DNA of 64,000 nucleotides from Lactiplantibacillus plajomi (GTDB taxonomy: Bacteria; Bacillota; Bacilli; Lactobacillales; Lactobacillaceae): contig NZ_BJDZ01000009.1 of NCBI RefSeq assembly GCF_005405405.1, positions 41,857 through 105,856 on the forward strand, given 5' to 3'. Positions 52,386 through 61,208 of this stretch are shown piece after piece. The notes under the pieces were generated by a model, which saw only the letters and a program-made list of their open reading frames with translations, had not been told where the DNA came from and did not search any database. Every line of letters begins with the position of its first letter. The first letter of the stretch is position 1. The position numbers and the translations under genes are program-made.

Positions 52386-52420
52386 AACGGGAAGGCGTTT
52401 GGGAAAGCAAACTTCCCGTT
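52386..52420 (+). promoter_or_regulatory. Hairpin between the fabH ribosome binding site and its start codon
   Basis: AACGGGAAG (52386-52394) pairs perfectly with CTTCCCGTT (52412-52420). A strong ribosome binding site, AAAGGCGGTGA (52371-52381), lies 5' of the hairpin, and the only possible fabH start, ATG 52430, lies 3' of it. Folding would bring the two to about 13 nt apart. Confidence 0.6.
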
Positions 52421-52429
52421 GTTTCAAGT

Positions 52430-53401
52430 ATGGCATTAGCATTTACAATTACCGCCAGTGCTGCCGCAACGCCCACGAAGGTTCTCAGTAACCAACAGTT
52501 AACCGACTGGCTTGATACGTCCGACGACTGGATCAGTCAGCGGACCGGGATTCGGCAACGGCACGTGGCAACCACTGAAAGTACGACCAGTTTAGCCGTC
52601 GCGGTGGCACAGAAGTTACTGATGCGCGCGCGACTTGCACCCAGCGACGTTGATTTGATCATCGTAGCAACCATGTCACCGGATTATTTGACCCCGGCAA
52701 CGGCCACCCAAGTACAGGCTGAAATTGGCGCGGATAACGCCGTGGCGTTTGATCTTAACTCGGCCTGTGCCGGCTTCGTTTACGGGTTAAAGCTGGTTCA
52801 CAAGATGTTACAAGCTGGCCAAACGGCGTTGCTGATTGGTAGTGAAACGTTGAGCCGCTTAGTTGATTGGCACGACCGCCGCACCGCGGTTTTATTCGGG
52901 GATGGTGCCGGCGGGGTCGCTATTCGGCAATCCCAAAGCGGTGCTGGCCGTTGGTTAGGTGAGTACTTTGCAACCGATGGGCAACTGGGCCGGTATTTAC
53001 AAGCCGGTCAGGCCCCAACCAATCCGTGGCAGGCAAGCAAAACTGAACCTGGTTGGGCGTTTCAAATGGACGGTCACCGGGTTTACGACTTTGCGACTAA
53101 GCGGGTGCCGGATTCGATTGACCAGGCGTTAGCCGCGGCTGCGCTGCCCGCGTCAGCGATTGATTACTACTTACTACACCAAGCCAATGCCAGAATTATC
53201 AAGCGAGTTGAGCGAAAGCTCGGTTTGACGGCCGACCAATGCCCAATCAACATTGACCGCTACGGGAACACCGCGGCGGCCAGTGAACCGATTTTGTTAG
53301 CTGAATTAATGGCGCAAGGGCGACTGAAACGCGGTGATCAGCTCGTTTTTAGCGGCTTTGGCGGTGGCTTAGCGGTCGGTAGCGTTGTAATTGAATTTTA
53401 A
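52430..53401 (+). CDS. fabH: 3-oxoacyl-ACP synthase III (FabH)
   Basis: Starts chain synthesis by joining acetyl-CoA and malonyl-ACP. A 323-residue thiolase-fold enzyme with DTSDDWISQRTGIRQRH, active-site Cys in DLNSACAGFVYGL (about 112), His in YYLLHQANARI (about 243) and Asn in YGNTAAASEPI (about 273). Start ATG 52430 is the only in-frame start before the conserved region; the stop upstream is at 52379. There is no ribosome binding site at normal distance, see the hairpin at 52386. No marR/fabT gene lies before it, unlike in streptococci. Confidence 0.94.
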   Translation: MALAFTITASAAATPTKVLSNQQLTDWLDTSDDWISQRTGIRQRHVATTESTTSLAVAVAQKLLMRARLAPSDVDLIIVATMSPDYLTPATATQVQAEIGADNAVAFDLNSACAGFVYGLKLVHKMLQAGQTALLIGSETLSRLVDWHDRRTAVLFGDGAGGVAIRQSQSGAGRWLGEYFATDGQLGRYLQAGQAPTNPWQASKTEPGWAFQMDGHRVYDFATKRVPDSIDQALAAAALPASAIDYYLLHQANARIIKRVERKLGLTADQCPINIDRYGNTAAASEPILLAELMAQGRLKRGDQLVFSGFGGGLAVGSVVIEF

Positions 53402-53436
53402 CTTAATTTAAACCTAATTTATTGGAGGAACTAACC

Positions 53437-53688
53437 ATGACAACTGAACAAATTTTTGACCAAGTGAAGACGATGATGAGTGACCAGTTGGACGTTTCAG
53501 CTGAAAAGATTTCAATGAAAACGAACTTTACTGAAGATTTAGACTTAGACAGCCTAGACGTTTTTGAAGTAATCGACCAACTGGAAGATCACTTTGATAT
53601 CGAAATTGAAACCGACGATTCCTTGGCAACGGTCGGTGATCTAGTTAATTACGTTGCGACCCATTTAACGGATAGCGAGGCAGAATAA
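53437..53688 (+). CDS. acpP2: Acyl carrier protein (fab operon copy)
   Basis: An 83-residue ACP, strongly acidic. The carrier Ser lies in DLDLDSLDVFEVID (about Ser 41), the classical DSL motif. Start ATG 53437 follows TTGGAGGAA; the earlier in-frame ATG 53422 would place that ribosome binding site inside the gene. It lies between fabH and fabD and is probably activated by the phosphopantetheinyl transferase at the end of the operon. Confidence 0.94.
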   Translation: MTTEQIFDQVKTMMSDQLDVSAEKISMKTNFTEDLDLDSLDVFEVIDQLEDHFDIEIETDDSLATVGDLVNYVATHLTDSEAE

Positions 53689-53691
53689 CTG

Positions 53692-54621
53692 ATGTCAATT
53701 GCAATCATTTTTAGCGGTCAGGGCCAGGCGACTGCTGGGATGGGGGCGGACCTGTACGCACGGGAACCGGTGTACCGGGCAACCATTGACCAGATTGATC
53801 AGCAACTGACTTGGTCGTTAACAACGGATGAAGACTGGCTGGAAGATGCGACGCGGACGCCCGTAGCCATTACGGCCATGAACTTAGCATTATTCAAGTT
53901 ATTAGCGGCAAATCAGTTGCGACCCGAAGTGATGAGCGGGTTGAGCTTAGGCGTGTACAGTGCGCTGATGGCCGCGGATACAATCAGCTTATCGGATGGG
54001 ATCAAAGTTGTGGCTGAACGGGCCCGTTACATGCAACGGGCGAGTTTACAACGGCCGGGTGCGATGACGGCCGTCCTTGGCGCTACGCCCGCATTAGTTC
54101 AGGAAGCCTGTCTAGCAGCCCAACCGGTGGGCGCGGTTTATCCAGCCAACTATAACGCTGCGACGCAAATCGTGATTGGCGGTGACTTGGCCGCCGTGGA
54201 AGCTGCTGGTGAGTTCTTGCACACGCACGGCATCAAGCACGTCGTACCGCTCGACGTTGCGGTAGCGTCACACACACCGTTAATGCAACCCGCCGCGGAC
54301 GCGTTGGCCAAACGGTTGAACTTCTTACACGCCCGTGAACCGAAATTGCCGGTGATCAGTGATACGACCGTGCAACCGTTTGAAGCGGCCACGCTCAAAT
54401 CTACGCTAACCGAACAGTTGACCCACCCAACTTATTTTGGGGACTGCTTAGCAGCAATGGCCAAGCGGGGCGTGACCACCATGATCCAATTAGGACCCGG
54501 TAGCGCGCCCGCCAAGTTAGCACGCCGAGCGTTGCCGAAAATGCGGGTGGTGCGAATTGCTAGTTTGGAAGATTGGCAAGCGGTACGAGTTGAATTAGGA
54601 GGTGCGATCCATGACCAGTAA
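53692..54621 (+). CDS. fabD: Malonyl-CoA:ACP transacylase (FabD)
   Basis: Loads malonyl onto ACP. A 309-residue enzyme. It starts IAIIFSGQGQATAGMGADL, has the nucleophile Ser in GLSLGVYSALMAA (about 84-96; variant of GHSxGE with Leu and Val), and His in VASHTPLMQPAA (about 190). It overlaps fabG by 11 bp. The departure from G-H-S-L-G-E is notable but occurs in lactobacilli and does not remove the Ser. Confidence 0.92.
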   Translation: MSIAIIFSGQGQATAGMGADLYAREPVYRATIDQIDQQLTWSLTTDEDWLEDATRTPVAITAMNLALFKLLAANQLRPEVMSGLSLGVYSALMAADTISLSDGIKVVAERARYMQRASLQRPGAMTAVLGATPALVQEACLAAQPVGAVYPANYNAATQIVIGGDLAAVEAAGEFLHTHGIKHVVPLDVAVASHTPLMQPAADALAKRLNFLHAREPKLPVISDTTVQPFEAATLKSTLTEQLTHPTYFGDCLAAMAKRGVTTMIQLGPGSAPAKLARRALPKMRVVRIASLEDWQAVRVELGGAIHDQ

Positions 54622-55342
54622 GCAAGCGGTTTACCTAGTGACGGGAGCGGCCAAGGGCATTGGCCTGGCAACGGTCAAGCAACTGGCGTCTCGGGCCAAG
54701 CACGTGGTGATGAACGTTCACCGCCCGCTTAGTGATGACCAGTGGGCGGCGTTGGCCGCGCAATTTCCAAACGTTAGTCAGTACGTTGCCGATGTCGGTG
54801 ACGCCGGGCAAGCTGAAACCATGGTTAAAGCAATTGTGGCCGAACACGGCCGTCTGGACGGCCTGGTCAACAACGCGGGAATTACCCGCGATCAGTTAAT
54901 AATGCGGATGTCACCGGCTGACTTTATGACCGTTTTACAAACGAACCTGGTCGGGACGTTCAACGTTTTGAAACCCGCTTTAAAGCAGATGCAACGCCAA
55001 CGTAACGGGGCAATCGTCAACGTTGCCAGCGTCATTGGGTGTCACGGTAATGTCGGGCAAGCAAACTATGCGGCTAGTAAAGCTGGCGTGATTGGCTTGA
55101 CTAAGACCGCCGCCAAGGAAGGCGCTAGGCGCCAGGTTCGTTGTAACGCGGTTGCACCGGGGATGATTACCACTGCCATGACGGCCGCGTTACCGGAAAA
55201 AGTGCGGGAGCAAGCGCTCAGCGAAATCCCGCTGAACCGTTTCGGTCGACCGGAAGAGGTTGCAACGGCAATTGATTTCCTGTTGCGGCAACCGTATCTA
55301 ACGGGCCAAGTGCTGACGGTCGACGGTGGCATGATGGTGTAA
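54611..55342 (+). CDS. fabG: 3-oxoacyl-ACP reductase (FabG)
   Basis: NADPH-dependent reduction of the beta-keto group. A 243-residue short-chain dehydrogenase with cofactor motif VTGAAKGIGLATV, VNNAGITRDQLIMRM, catalytic Ser in VASVIG and Y-x3-K in NYAASKAGVIG. It ends LTGQVLTVDGGMMV. Start ATG 54611 follows AGGAGGTG and lies inside the end of fabD. Confidence 0.94.
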   Translation: MTSKQAVYLVTGAAKGIGLATVKQLASRAKHVVMNVHRPLSDDQWAALAAQFPNVSQYVADVGDAGQAETMVKAIVAEHGRLDGLVNNAGITRDQLIMRMSPADFMTVLQTNLVGTFNVLKPALKQMQRQRNGAIVNVASVIGCHGNVGQANYAASKAGVIGLTKTAAKEGARRQVRCNAVAPGMITTAMTAALPEKVREQALSEIPLNRFGRPEEVATAIDFLLRQPYLTGQVLTVDGGMMV

Positions 55343-55363
55343 TACGGAAAGGAATGGTGCCCA

Positions 55364-56593
55364 ATGAGGCAAGAACGCGTAGTCGTGACTGGGATGGGAG
55401 CGGTGACGCCCCTCGGTAACGACGTCCAAACATTTTTAGATGAACTATTGGCGGGCCACAGTGGGCTTGCACCAATTACCAAGTTTGATGCGCAGGCAAC
55501 CGGTGTCACGGTTGCTGGCGAAGTGAAGGGGCTAAAGCCCGAAAAGTGGCTAGCCAAAAAGCTAGCTAACCGGCTGGACCTGTTTTCGGTTTACGGGCTT
55601 TACAGCGCTTACGAAGCAATGGCCCAGGCCGGTCTTAAACAGGATGAGTTTGACCCGACCCGGTTAGGCGTGATTTACGGATCGGGCATCGGCGGTTTGA
55701 CCACGATCGAAAAACAGGTCATTAAAATGCACGAAAAGGGGCCTAAGCGGGTCTCCCCGTTATTCGTACCAAATTCGATCATTAACATGGTGGCCGGAAA
55801 CATTGCCATGGCCTTTAACGCGCAGAATACGAGCCAGGCCGTTGTCACGGCCTGTGCGTCGGCAACCAATGCCATTGGTGATGCGTTTGAATACCTTCGT
55901 CAAGGTAAAGCGGACGTCATCATTAGCGGTGGCGCCGAGGCGTCGGTCAATGAAATCGGCATTTCCGGTTTTGCGGCGCTAACGGCCTTGTCAAAAGAAC
56001 CCGATCCCACCCGCGCGTCGCAACCGTTCGATACGAACCGCTCGGGATTTGTGATGGGTGAAGGCGCGGGCAGCCTGGTTTTAGAAACCTTGAGCCATAC
56101 GCAGGCGCGCGGTGCTAAGATCTTAGCCGAAATTGTCGGTTACGGGACGACCAGTGACGCTTACCACATGACGGCGCCCCGACCAGACGGTGCCGGTGCC
56201 AAGCGGGCCATGCAGCAAGCCGTGGAAGAAGCGGGCATCACCCCGACAGCGGTGGACTACGTTAACGCTCACGGAACGGCAACCCATGCCAACGATGCAG
56301 CGGAGGCCCAAGCCATCCTGGACTTTTTGGGCAAAGACGTCCGCGTTAGCAGCACGAAGGGCATGACCGGTCACTTACTCGGTGCGGCCGGTGCAATCGA
56401 AGCAATCGCCACGATCGGGGCACTTCAACGGCAACAATTACCGGTTAACGTGGGGGTGTTCGATCAGGATCCGGCTTGTCCAGTTAACTTGGTTACGGCC
56501 GAAAATGCGCAGGAGCCGTGCAACTACGCGTTGAGTAACTCGTTCGGTTTTGGTGGTCATAATGCGGTTTTAGCCTTTAGAAAGTGGGGATAG
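55364..56593 (+). CDS. fabF: 3-oxoacyl-ACP synthase II (FabF)
   Basis: Condensing enzyme for chain elongation. A 409-residue protein beginning RVVVTGMGAVTPLGNDV. Cys is in VVTACASATNAIGD (about 163), His in NAHGTATHANDAAEA (about 304) and KGMTGHLLGAAGAIEA (about 340). It ends with SNSFGFGGHNAVLAF. Only one elongating synthase is present, so it must serve both saturated and unsaturated chains. Confidence 0.95.
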   Translation: MRQERVVVTGMGAVTPLGNDVQTFLDELLAGHSGLAPITKFDAQATGVTVAGEVKGLKPEKWLAKKLANRLDLFSVYGLYSAYEAMAQAGLKQDEFDPTRLGVIYGSGIGGLTTIEKQVIKMHEKGPKRVSPLFVPNSIINMVAGNIAMAFNAQNTSQAVVTACASATNAIGDAFEYLRQGKADVIISGGAEASVNEIGISGFAALTALSKEPDPTRASQPFDTNRSGFVMGEGAGSLVLETLSHTQARGAKILAEIVGYGTTSDAYHMTAPRPDGAGAKRAMQQAVEEAGITPTAVDYVNAHGTATHANDAAEAQAILDFLGKDVRVSSTKGMTGHLLGAAGAIEAIATIGALQRQQLPVNVGVFDQDPACPVNLVTAENAQEPCNYALSNSFGFGGHNAVLAFRKWG

Positions 56594-56596
56594 ACG

Positions 56597-57049
56597 ATGG
56601 CTGAAAAAGAACTAAACGCCATGACAACTTTGATTAAGACGTTCAATACGTCGAGTGCGCAGGTGCTTAACGTGAAAACACCGGCTTACGAGCTCCATTT
56701 GAATAAACAAGCCGAGCGGTACCCCGCTGTCGATAGCGAAGCGGCACCACTGGCCATGACCGGTGCTCCGGAAGCGCCAGCTGCAAGCGCGGCGCCAACG
56801 GTTACCGCCCCACTAGTTGGGGTCGCCTATTTGGCACCGGAACCGGGTAAGCCGCCGTTCGTTCAAGTTGGCGATCACGTTGATAAGGGGCAAACGGTTT
56901 GCGTCATCGAAGCCATGAAACTGATTAATGAAGTGCCCAGCCCAATCAGCGGGACCATTAAACGAATTCTTGTTGAGGATGGTCGGATGGTTGAATTTTC
57001 TGAACCGTTAATTGAACTGGAGGCTGATCGAGTTGATGATGAGCGTTAA
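56597..57049 (+). CDS. accB: Biotin carboxyl carrier protein of acetyl-CoA carboxylase
   Basis: A 150-residue carrier. After an Ala/Pro-rich linker (about 45-72) lies the biotinyl domain, with the biotin-accepting Lys in CVIEAMKLINEV (about 111). Ribosome binding site GGGGATAG is upstream of ATG 56597; ATG 56621 is an alternative. It overlaps fabZ2 by 14 bp. Confidence 0.94.
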   Translation: MAEKELNAMTTLIKTFNTSSAQVLNVKTPAYELHLNKQAERYPAVDSEAAPLAMTGAPEAPAASAAPTVTAPLVGVAYLAPEPGKPPFVQVGDHVDKGQTVCVIEAMKLINEVPSPISGTIKRILVEDGRMVEFSEPLIELEADRVDDER

Positions 57050-57449
57050 TCAATTAATTCCGCAACGGCCCCCGTTTCAGATGATCGATAAAATGATCCA
57101 ATTGGAATCCGGCGTGAGTGCGCAGGCGAGCAAGTTGATCACGATTAATGAATGGTATTTTAACCGCGCTAGCGCAACCGCTAAATACGTGCCGAGCCCC
57201 ATTTTAATTGAAATAATGGCCCAGACCGGAGCAGCCGCCATACTAGCGGCTAGCGACTTAGGTCAAAACGTTTTCTTGGGCGGGGTTCAGGAAGCCCATT
57301 TTTATCAACCAGTCCAACCCGGGGATGCCTTACTAGCGACGGTCAAGCTAACTAAGGTTCGCCGGCAAATTGGAAGTGGCTACGGCGAACTACGTTGTCA
57401 CGGCAAACTCGTTGCCACGGCGGAACTCAGGTTTGCCATTCAAGCTTAA
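57036..57449 (+). CDS. fabZ2: 3-hydroxyacyl-ACP dehydratase FabZ (second copy)
   Basis: A 137-residue second FabZ-like protein. It has LIPQRPPFQMIDKM near the start. The active-site region is altered: where FabZ1 has [20 protein letters not shown], this one has VPSPILIEIMAQTGAAA. The Glu is kept, but the region of the catalytic His is changed to FNRASATAKYVPSP. Start ATG 57036, with GGAGG at 57019. Whether it is a true dehydratase or a partner subunit is uncertain. Confidence 0.85.
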   Translation: MMSVNQLIPQRPPFQMIDKMIQLESGVSAQASKLITINEWYFNRASATAKYVPSPILIEIMAQTGAAAILAASDLGQNVFLGGVQEAHFYQPVQPGDALLATVKLTKVRRQIGSGYGELRCHGKLVATAELRFAIQA

Positions 57450-57464
57450 GGAGGATTTACGGCA

Positions 57465-58889
57465 ATGAAAACCAACTTATTTACTAAAGTCTTAGTGGCC
57501 AATCGCGGGGAGATTGCCGTTCAAATTATTCGGGCGCTCCACGAACTCGGGATAGCCGCGGTCGCGGTTTACACGCCCGCGGATCAGGATAGCCCGTTTG
57601 TGCAACTGGCAGATGAAGCCGTTTGTATTGGCCCTAACCCCGTCACTGACTCATATTTGAATATGCAAGCAATTATCAGTGCGGCAAATTTAACCGGCTG
57701 CCAAGCGATTCATCCGGGCTACGGCTTCTTGTCAGAAAACGCCGAATTTGCACGTCTGTGTCAAGCGTGTCATTTAACGTTTATTGGTCCCGATACGGAT
57801 CAAATTCGTGCGATGGGGGATAAAGAAACGGCTCGGCAGACGATGCAGCAACTGGGTGTACCAATTATTCCCGGTAGTCAGCACACGCTGACAACGTTAA
57901 CGGCTGCACAAAGGGTTGCCCGCCAATTAGGTTACCCCGTGATGATTAAGGCCGTAGCCGGTGGTGGTGGCAAGGGCATTCGCACGGTGACCAACGACGA
58001 CCAACTCGCCCGGGGCTTTCAACTGGCGCAGCGCGAAGCCCGCGCGTCATATTCGGACGACCGGTTGTACTTAGAAAAAATCATCACGGACGCTAAACAC
58101 ATTGAAGTACAAGTTTTAGCCGATCATTACGGGCACGTGGTGGCCTTGCCGGAGCGGGACTGTTCGCTTCAACGGCACCACCAGAAAGTAATTGAAGAAA
58201 GTCCGTGCGCCTTGATTACGACGCAGCAACGGCAGTCATTATTAAAGTTAGTAGCAGACGCAACTAAGAAATTGCATTATACAAATACCGGAACGTTCGA
58301 ATTTTTAATGGATCGGCCGGGCCAATTTTACTTTCTAGAAATGAATACCCGCTTACAAGTGGAACACCCGGTGACTGAGATGGTGACGGGATTGGAACTG
58401 ATTAAATTACAGGTTCAAATTGCTGCCGGACAAGCGTTACCGTTCCGGCAGAAAGATGTGCAGGTGAACGGTGTTGCCATTGAGTGTCGGTTAAACGCTG
58501 AGGATCCTAACTTTGATTTTCGGCCCCAACCCGGAAAGATCAGCAACTTGGTACTGCCAATTGGTTCGTTGGGGGTGCGAATCGACGCTGGTGTGACTAG
58601 TGGGAGCTTAATCAGCCCGTTTTACGATTCAATGATTGCTAAAATTATTATCCACGGCCGGACCCGGCAACGGGTCCAACAAAAAATGCGGCGTTGCCTA
58701 GATGAGTTAGTAGTCAGTGGGGTCCAAACAAATCGGCAATTTCTTTACGATTTAGTGGGCAGTCAACTCGTCCAAACGGCGCGCTATACGACCGAAGATA
58801 TTCAGAATCAGTTTATGAAAGGATGGTTAGATGGCCAAGCAAAAGTTTCAGCAACCAACAATGACGGAGCTGCGGCAACGGCAAGCTGA
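57465..58889 (+). CDS. accC: Biotin carboxylase subunit of acetyl-CoA carboxylase
   Basis: ATP-dependent carboxylation of biotin on AccB. A 474-residue ATP-grasp enzyme with VLVANRGEIAVQIIRAL, IHPGYGFLSENAEFA, AVAGGGGKGIR (about 165-175), EVQVLAD, and catalytic EMNTRLQVEHPVTE (about 293-306). It extends 59 bp into accD, giving an extra tail of about 20 residues that is probably an artefact of a late stop. Ribosome binding site AAGGAGG. Confidence 0.95.
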   Translation: MKTNLFTKVLVANRGEIAVQIIRALHELGIAAVAVYTPADQDSPFVQLADEAVCIGPNPVTDSYLNMQAIISAANLTGCQAIHPGYGFLSENAEFARLCQACHLTFIGPDTDQIRAMGDKETARQTMQQLGVPIIPGSQHTLTTLTAAQRVARQLGYPVMIKAVAGGGGKGIRTVTNDDQLARGFQLAQREARASYSDDRLYLEKIITDAKHIEVQVLADHYGHVVALPERDCSLQRHHQKVIEESPCALITTQQRQSLLKLVADATKKLHYTNTGTFEFLMDRPGQFYFLEMNTRLQVEHPVTEMVTGLELIKLQVQIAAGQALPFRQKDVQVNGVAIECRLNAEDPNFDFRPQPGKISNLVLPIGSLGVRIDAGVTSGSLISPFYDSMIAKIIIHGRTRQRVQQKMRRCLDELVVSGVQTNRQFLYDLVGSQLVQTARYTTEDIQNQFMKGWLDGQAKVSATNNDGAAATAS

Positions 58890-59667
58890 TATTCCTGACC
58901 AACTACTACGACGGTGTCCGGTTTGCCAGACCACCTGTTCACAACAAGCGTTGGGTCAGGCACTGGTTTGTCCCCATTGTGGTTATGGTTGGCGGTTACC
59001 CGCTTGGCAACGCATTGCGCAATTGACGGATCAATTTGAGGAATTGAATCGATCACTAACGGTTCCACGGCGGTTTACGGATGCACAGTACCGCCAAAAG
59101 ATTGCGAAAGCACAAGCTGCTAGTGGCTTGAATGAAAGTATCGTGACGGGGCTTGCCAGGTTAGCTGGTCAATCCTTTGGCTTAGGCGTGATGGATACCA
59201 ATTTTATGATGGGCAGTTTAGGGGTCGCAACCGGCGAAAAGATTGCCCTGTTATTTGGCGAATGCTTGCGGCGCCGGTTACCCGTTGTTTTGGTCACGGC
59301 TTCCGGTGGGGCCCGCATGCAAGAAGGCACCCAGGCCCTGATGCAGATGGCCAAGGTGTCGGTTGCGGTTAACAAACACCGGCAGGCGGGGTTAATGTAT
59401 CTAACAATTTTAACTGATCCTACGACGGGGGGCGTCACGGCGAGTTTTGCCATGCAGGGTGACGTCATTTTAAGTGAACCGCGAGTGTTAGTCGGCTTTG
59501 CCGGTCGCCGGGTGATTGAACAAACGATGCATACGACGCCCCCAGCAGATTTCCAACGGGCGGAAACGTTATTGGCCCATGGTTGGATCGATCAAATCGT
59601 TCCCCGGACCGAATTACGCCACCGGTTGAATCAGTTGCTACGAATTGGAGGTGGTGCCCGTGACTAA
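58831..59667 (+). CDS. accD: Acetyl-CoA carboxylase carboxyltransferase, beta subunit
   Basis: A 278-residue subunit. The N-terminal zinc finger is C-P-V-C (about 28-31) with C-P-H-C (about 50-53). The carboxyltransferase domain has MGSLGVATGEKIALLF, VTASGGARMQEGTQALMQMAK and LTDPTTGGVTASFA. Start ATG 58831 follows GAAAGGATGG inside the end of accC. It overlaps accA by 8 bp. Confidence 0.95.
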   Translation: MAKQKFQQPTMTELRQRQADIPDQLLRRCPVCQTTCSQQALGQALVCPHCGYGWRLPAWQRIAQLTDQFEELNRSLTVPRRFTDAQYRQKIAKAQAASGLNESIVTGLARLAGQSFGLGVMDTNFMMGSLGVATGEKIALLFGECLRRRLPVVLVTASGGARMQEGTQALMQMAKVSVAVNKHRQAGLMYLTILTDPTTGGVTASFAMQGDVILSEPRVLVGFAGRRVIEQTMHTTPPADFQRAETLLAHGWIDQIVPRTELRHRLNQLLRIGGGARD

Positions 59668-60433
59668 GCGAACCGCTTACCAGCAAGTTCGCGCTGCTCG
59701 GCGAACCGATAAGATTGGCTTGTCAGCCCTAATTAAAGGTTTAACGACGGATTGGTTTGAATTGCACGGTGACCGTGAACGGGGCGATGATCCCGCCGTG
59801 GTTGCGGGGCTAGCCCGGTTGGCCGGTCGGGCCGTCGTCATCGTCGGTATTCAGAAGGGAACGACCCTAGCTGAAAATCAGGCGCGTCACTTTGGCTGTG
59901 CGACCCCAATTTGTTACCGCAAAGTTCGGCGGGCTTACCGGTTAGCAGCGCGTTTAGGGTGGCCAGTTTTAGCGCTAATCAATACTCCGGGTGCTTATCC
60001 GGGTGTTTCGGCCGAGTATCAGGGCCAGGGCCAGGCGATTGCCGACTGTTTACTGACCGGCTTAGCACTACCCGTCCCAATGATCAGTGTGATCGTTGGT
60101 GAAGGTGGGAGTGGTGGCGCGCTGGCCCTAGCCTGTGGCGATCAGGTGTGGGCGTTTGCGGATAGCACTTACTCGGTCTTATCACCTGAAGGCTACGCGA
60201 CCATTCTGTGGAAAGATGCTAAGCAGGCCCCCGTCGCAGCCGCAAAAATGCAGCTGACCCCGGCGGAGCTAAAGGTGAACGGGATTATTGAACGGGTCGT
60301 GCCGGAAGTACGGACCGCTAATGATTGTCAGACACTCAAAACTGAACTGACGGCCAGCTTTGAGCAATTACAACAATTATCGCCGACGGAGCGCTTGGCC
60401 CGTCGTAACGCGCGGTACGCGCAGTTTAAATGA
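59660..60433 (+). CDS. accA: Acetyl-CoA carboxylase carboxyltransferase, alpha subunit
   Basis: A 257-residue alpha subunit with ELHGDRERGDDPAVVAGLARL, LINTPGAYPGVSAEYQGQGQ, IVGEGGSGGALALACGD and VLSPEGYATILWKD. Start GTG 59660 follows GGAGGTGG (59647-59654) and overlaps the accD stop; earlier in-frame codons lie before that site. With AccB, AccC and AccD it completes acetyl-CoA carboxylase. Confidence 0.95.
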   Translation: MTKRTAYQQVRAARRTDKIGLSALIKGLTTDWFELHGDRERGDDPAVVAGLARLAGRAVVIVGIQKGTTLAENQARHFGCATPICYRKVRRAYRLAARLGWPVLALINTPGAYPGVSAEYQGQGQAIADCLLTGLALPVPMISVIVGEGGSGGALALACGDQVWAFADSTYSVLSPEGYATILWKDAKQAPVAAAKMQLTPAELKVNGIIERVVPEVRTANDCQTLKTELTASFEQLQQLSPTERLARRNARYAQFK

Positions 60434-60449
60434 AACGAGGATTGAACTT

Positions 60450-61208
60450 ATGGATGGAATTTTAACGGGAAAAACGCTTGTCGTGATGGGAGTTGCCAAC
60501 CAACGCAGTATCGCGTGGGGCTGTGCACAGGCCTTGCTCAACCAAGGCGCCCGCGTCGTTTTAACGTATCAAAATGAGCGCTTAAAGAAGAGTTTACAAC
60601 GCTTTGTAGCGCCTGATCAGCCGCTGATCGAATGTGACGTCGTGGATGACGCGCAGGTCGACGCCGCGTTTAAGACAATTGGCGCGCGGTTTGGCGAAAT
60701 TGACGGGGTTATCCACGCGATTGCTTACGCCGATAAGGCCGCCCTAACGAATGATTTTGTGGCAACTCCGCGGGGGAGCTATCAGCAGGCTCAGGATATC
60801 AGTTCCTATTCACTAATTGCCGTTGCCCGGGCGGCGCGGCCTTTCTTAAGTCGGAGTGCAAGCATTGCAACCCTGACTTATTTCGGTTCACAACGGGCGG
60901 TCCCAAACTACAACGTGATGGGGGTTGCAAAAGCTGCTTTAGAAGCCAACGTCCGGTACTTAGCGCGAGATCTGGGTCCGGCTGGTGTCCGGGTCAATGC
61001 GATTTCAGCCGGCGCCGTGAAGACGTTGGCCGTTACTGGAATTCAAGATCACCGTCAGTTATTAAAACGGTCGCAATCAATGACCGTTGACGGTGTTGCC
61101 GTGACCACGAGTGAAATTGGGAACGTGGCCGCCTTTTTGATGAGTCCGCTATCGACCGGCATTACGGGTGACGTCATCTACGTGGATAAGGGCGTGCATT
61201 TAAGCTAA
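60450..61208 (+). CDS. fabI: Enoyl-ACP reductase (FabI)
   Basis: Last reduction of each elongation round. A 252-residue FabI-type SDR with GVANQRSIAWGCAQAL at the NAD site, LTYFGSQRAVPNYNVMGVAKAALEA containing the Tyr-x6-Lys pair (FabI spacing), and INAISAGAVKTLA. Start ATG 60450 follows AACGAGG; an in-frame extension back to 60360 lies in accA and has no ribosome binding site. It overlaps the phosphopantetheinyl transferase by TAATG. Confidence 0.95.
   Translation: MDGILTGKTLVVMGVANQRSIAWGCAQALLNQGARVVLTYQNERLKKSLQRFVAPDQPLIECDVVDDAQVDAAFKTIGARFGEIDGVIHAIAYADKAALTNDFVATPRGSYQQAQDISSYSLIAVARAARPFLSRSASIATLTYFGSQRAVPNYNVMGVAKAALEANVRYLARDLGPAGVRVNAISAGAVKTLAVTGIQDHRQLLKRSQSMTVDGVAVTTSEIGNVAAFLMSPLSTGITGDVIYVDKGVHLS

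Noticed and set aside
52380..52486. 35-codon leader peptide frame overlapping the fabH start
   Set aside because: Its GTG overlaps the ribosome binding site, so efficient initiation there is unlikely.
55066..55557. Reverse-strand 163-codon frame over fabG/fabF
   Set aside because: Antisense to two conserved genes; long only because the forward codon usage avoids stops on that strand.
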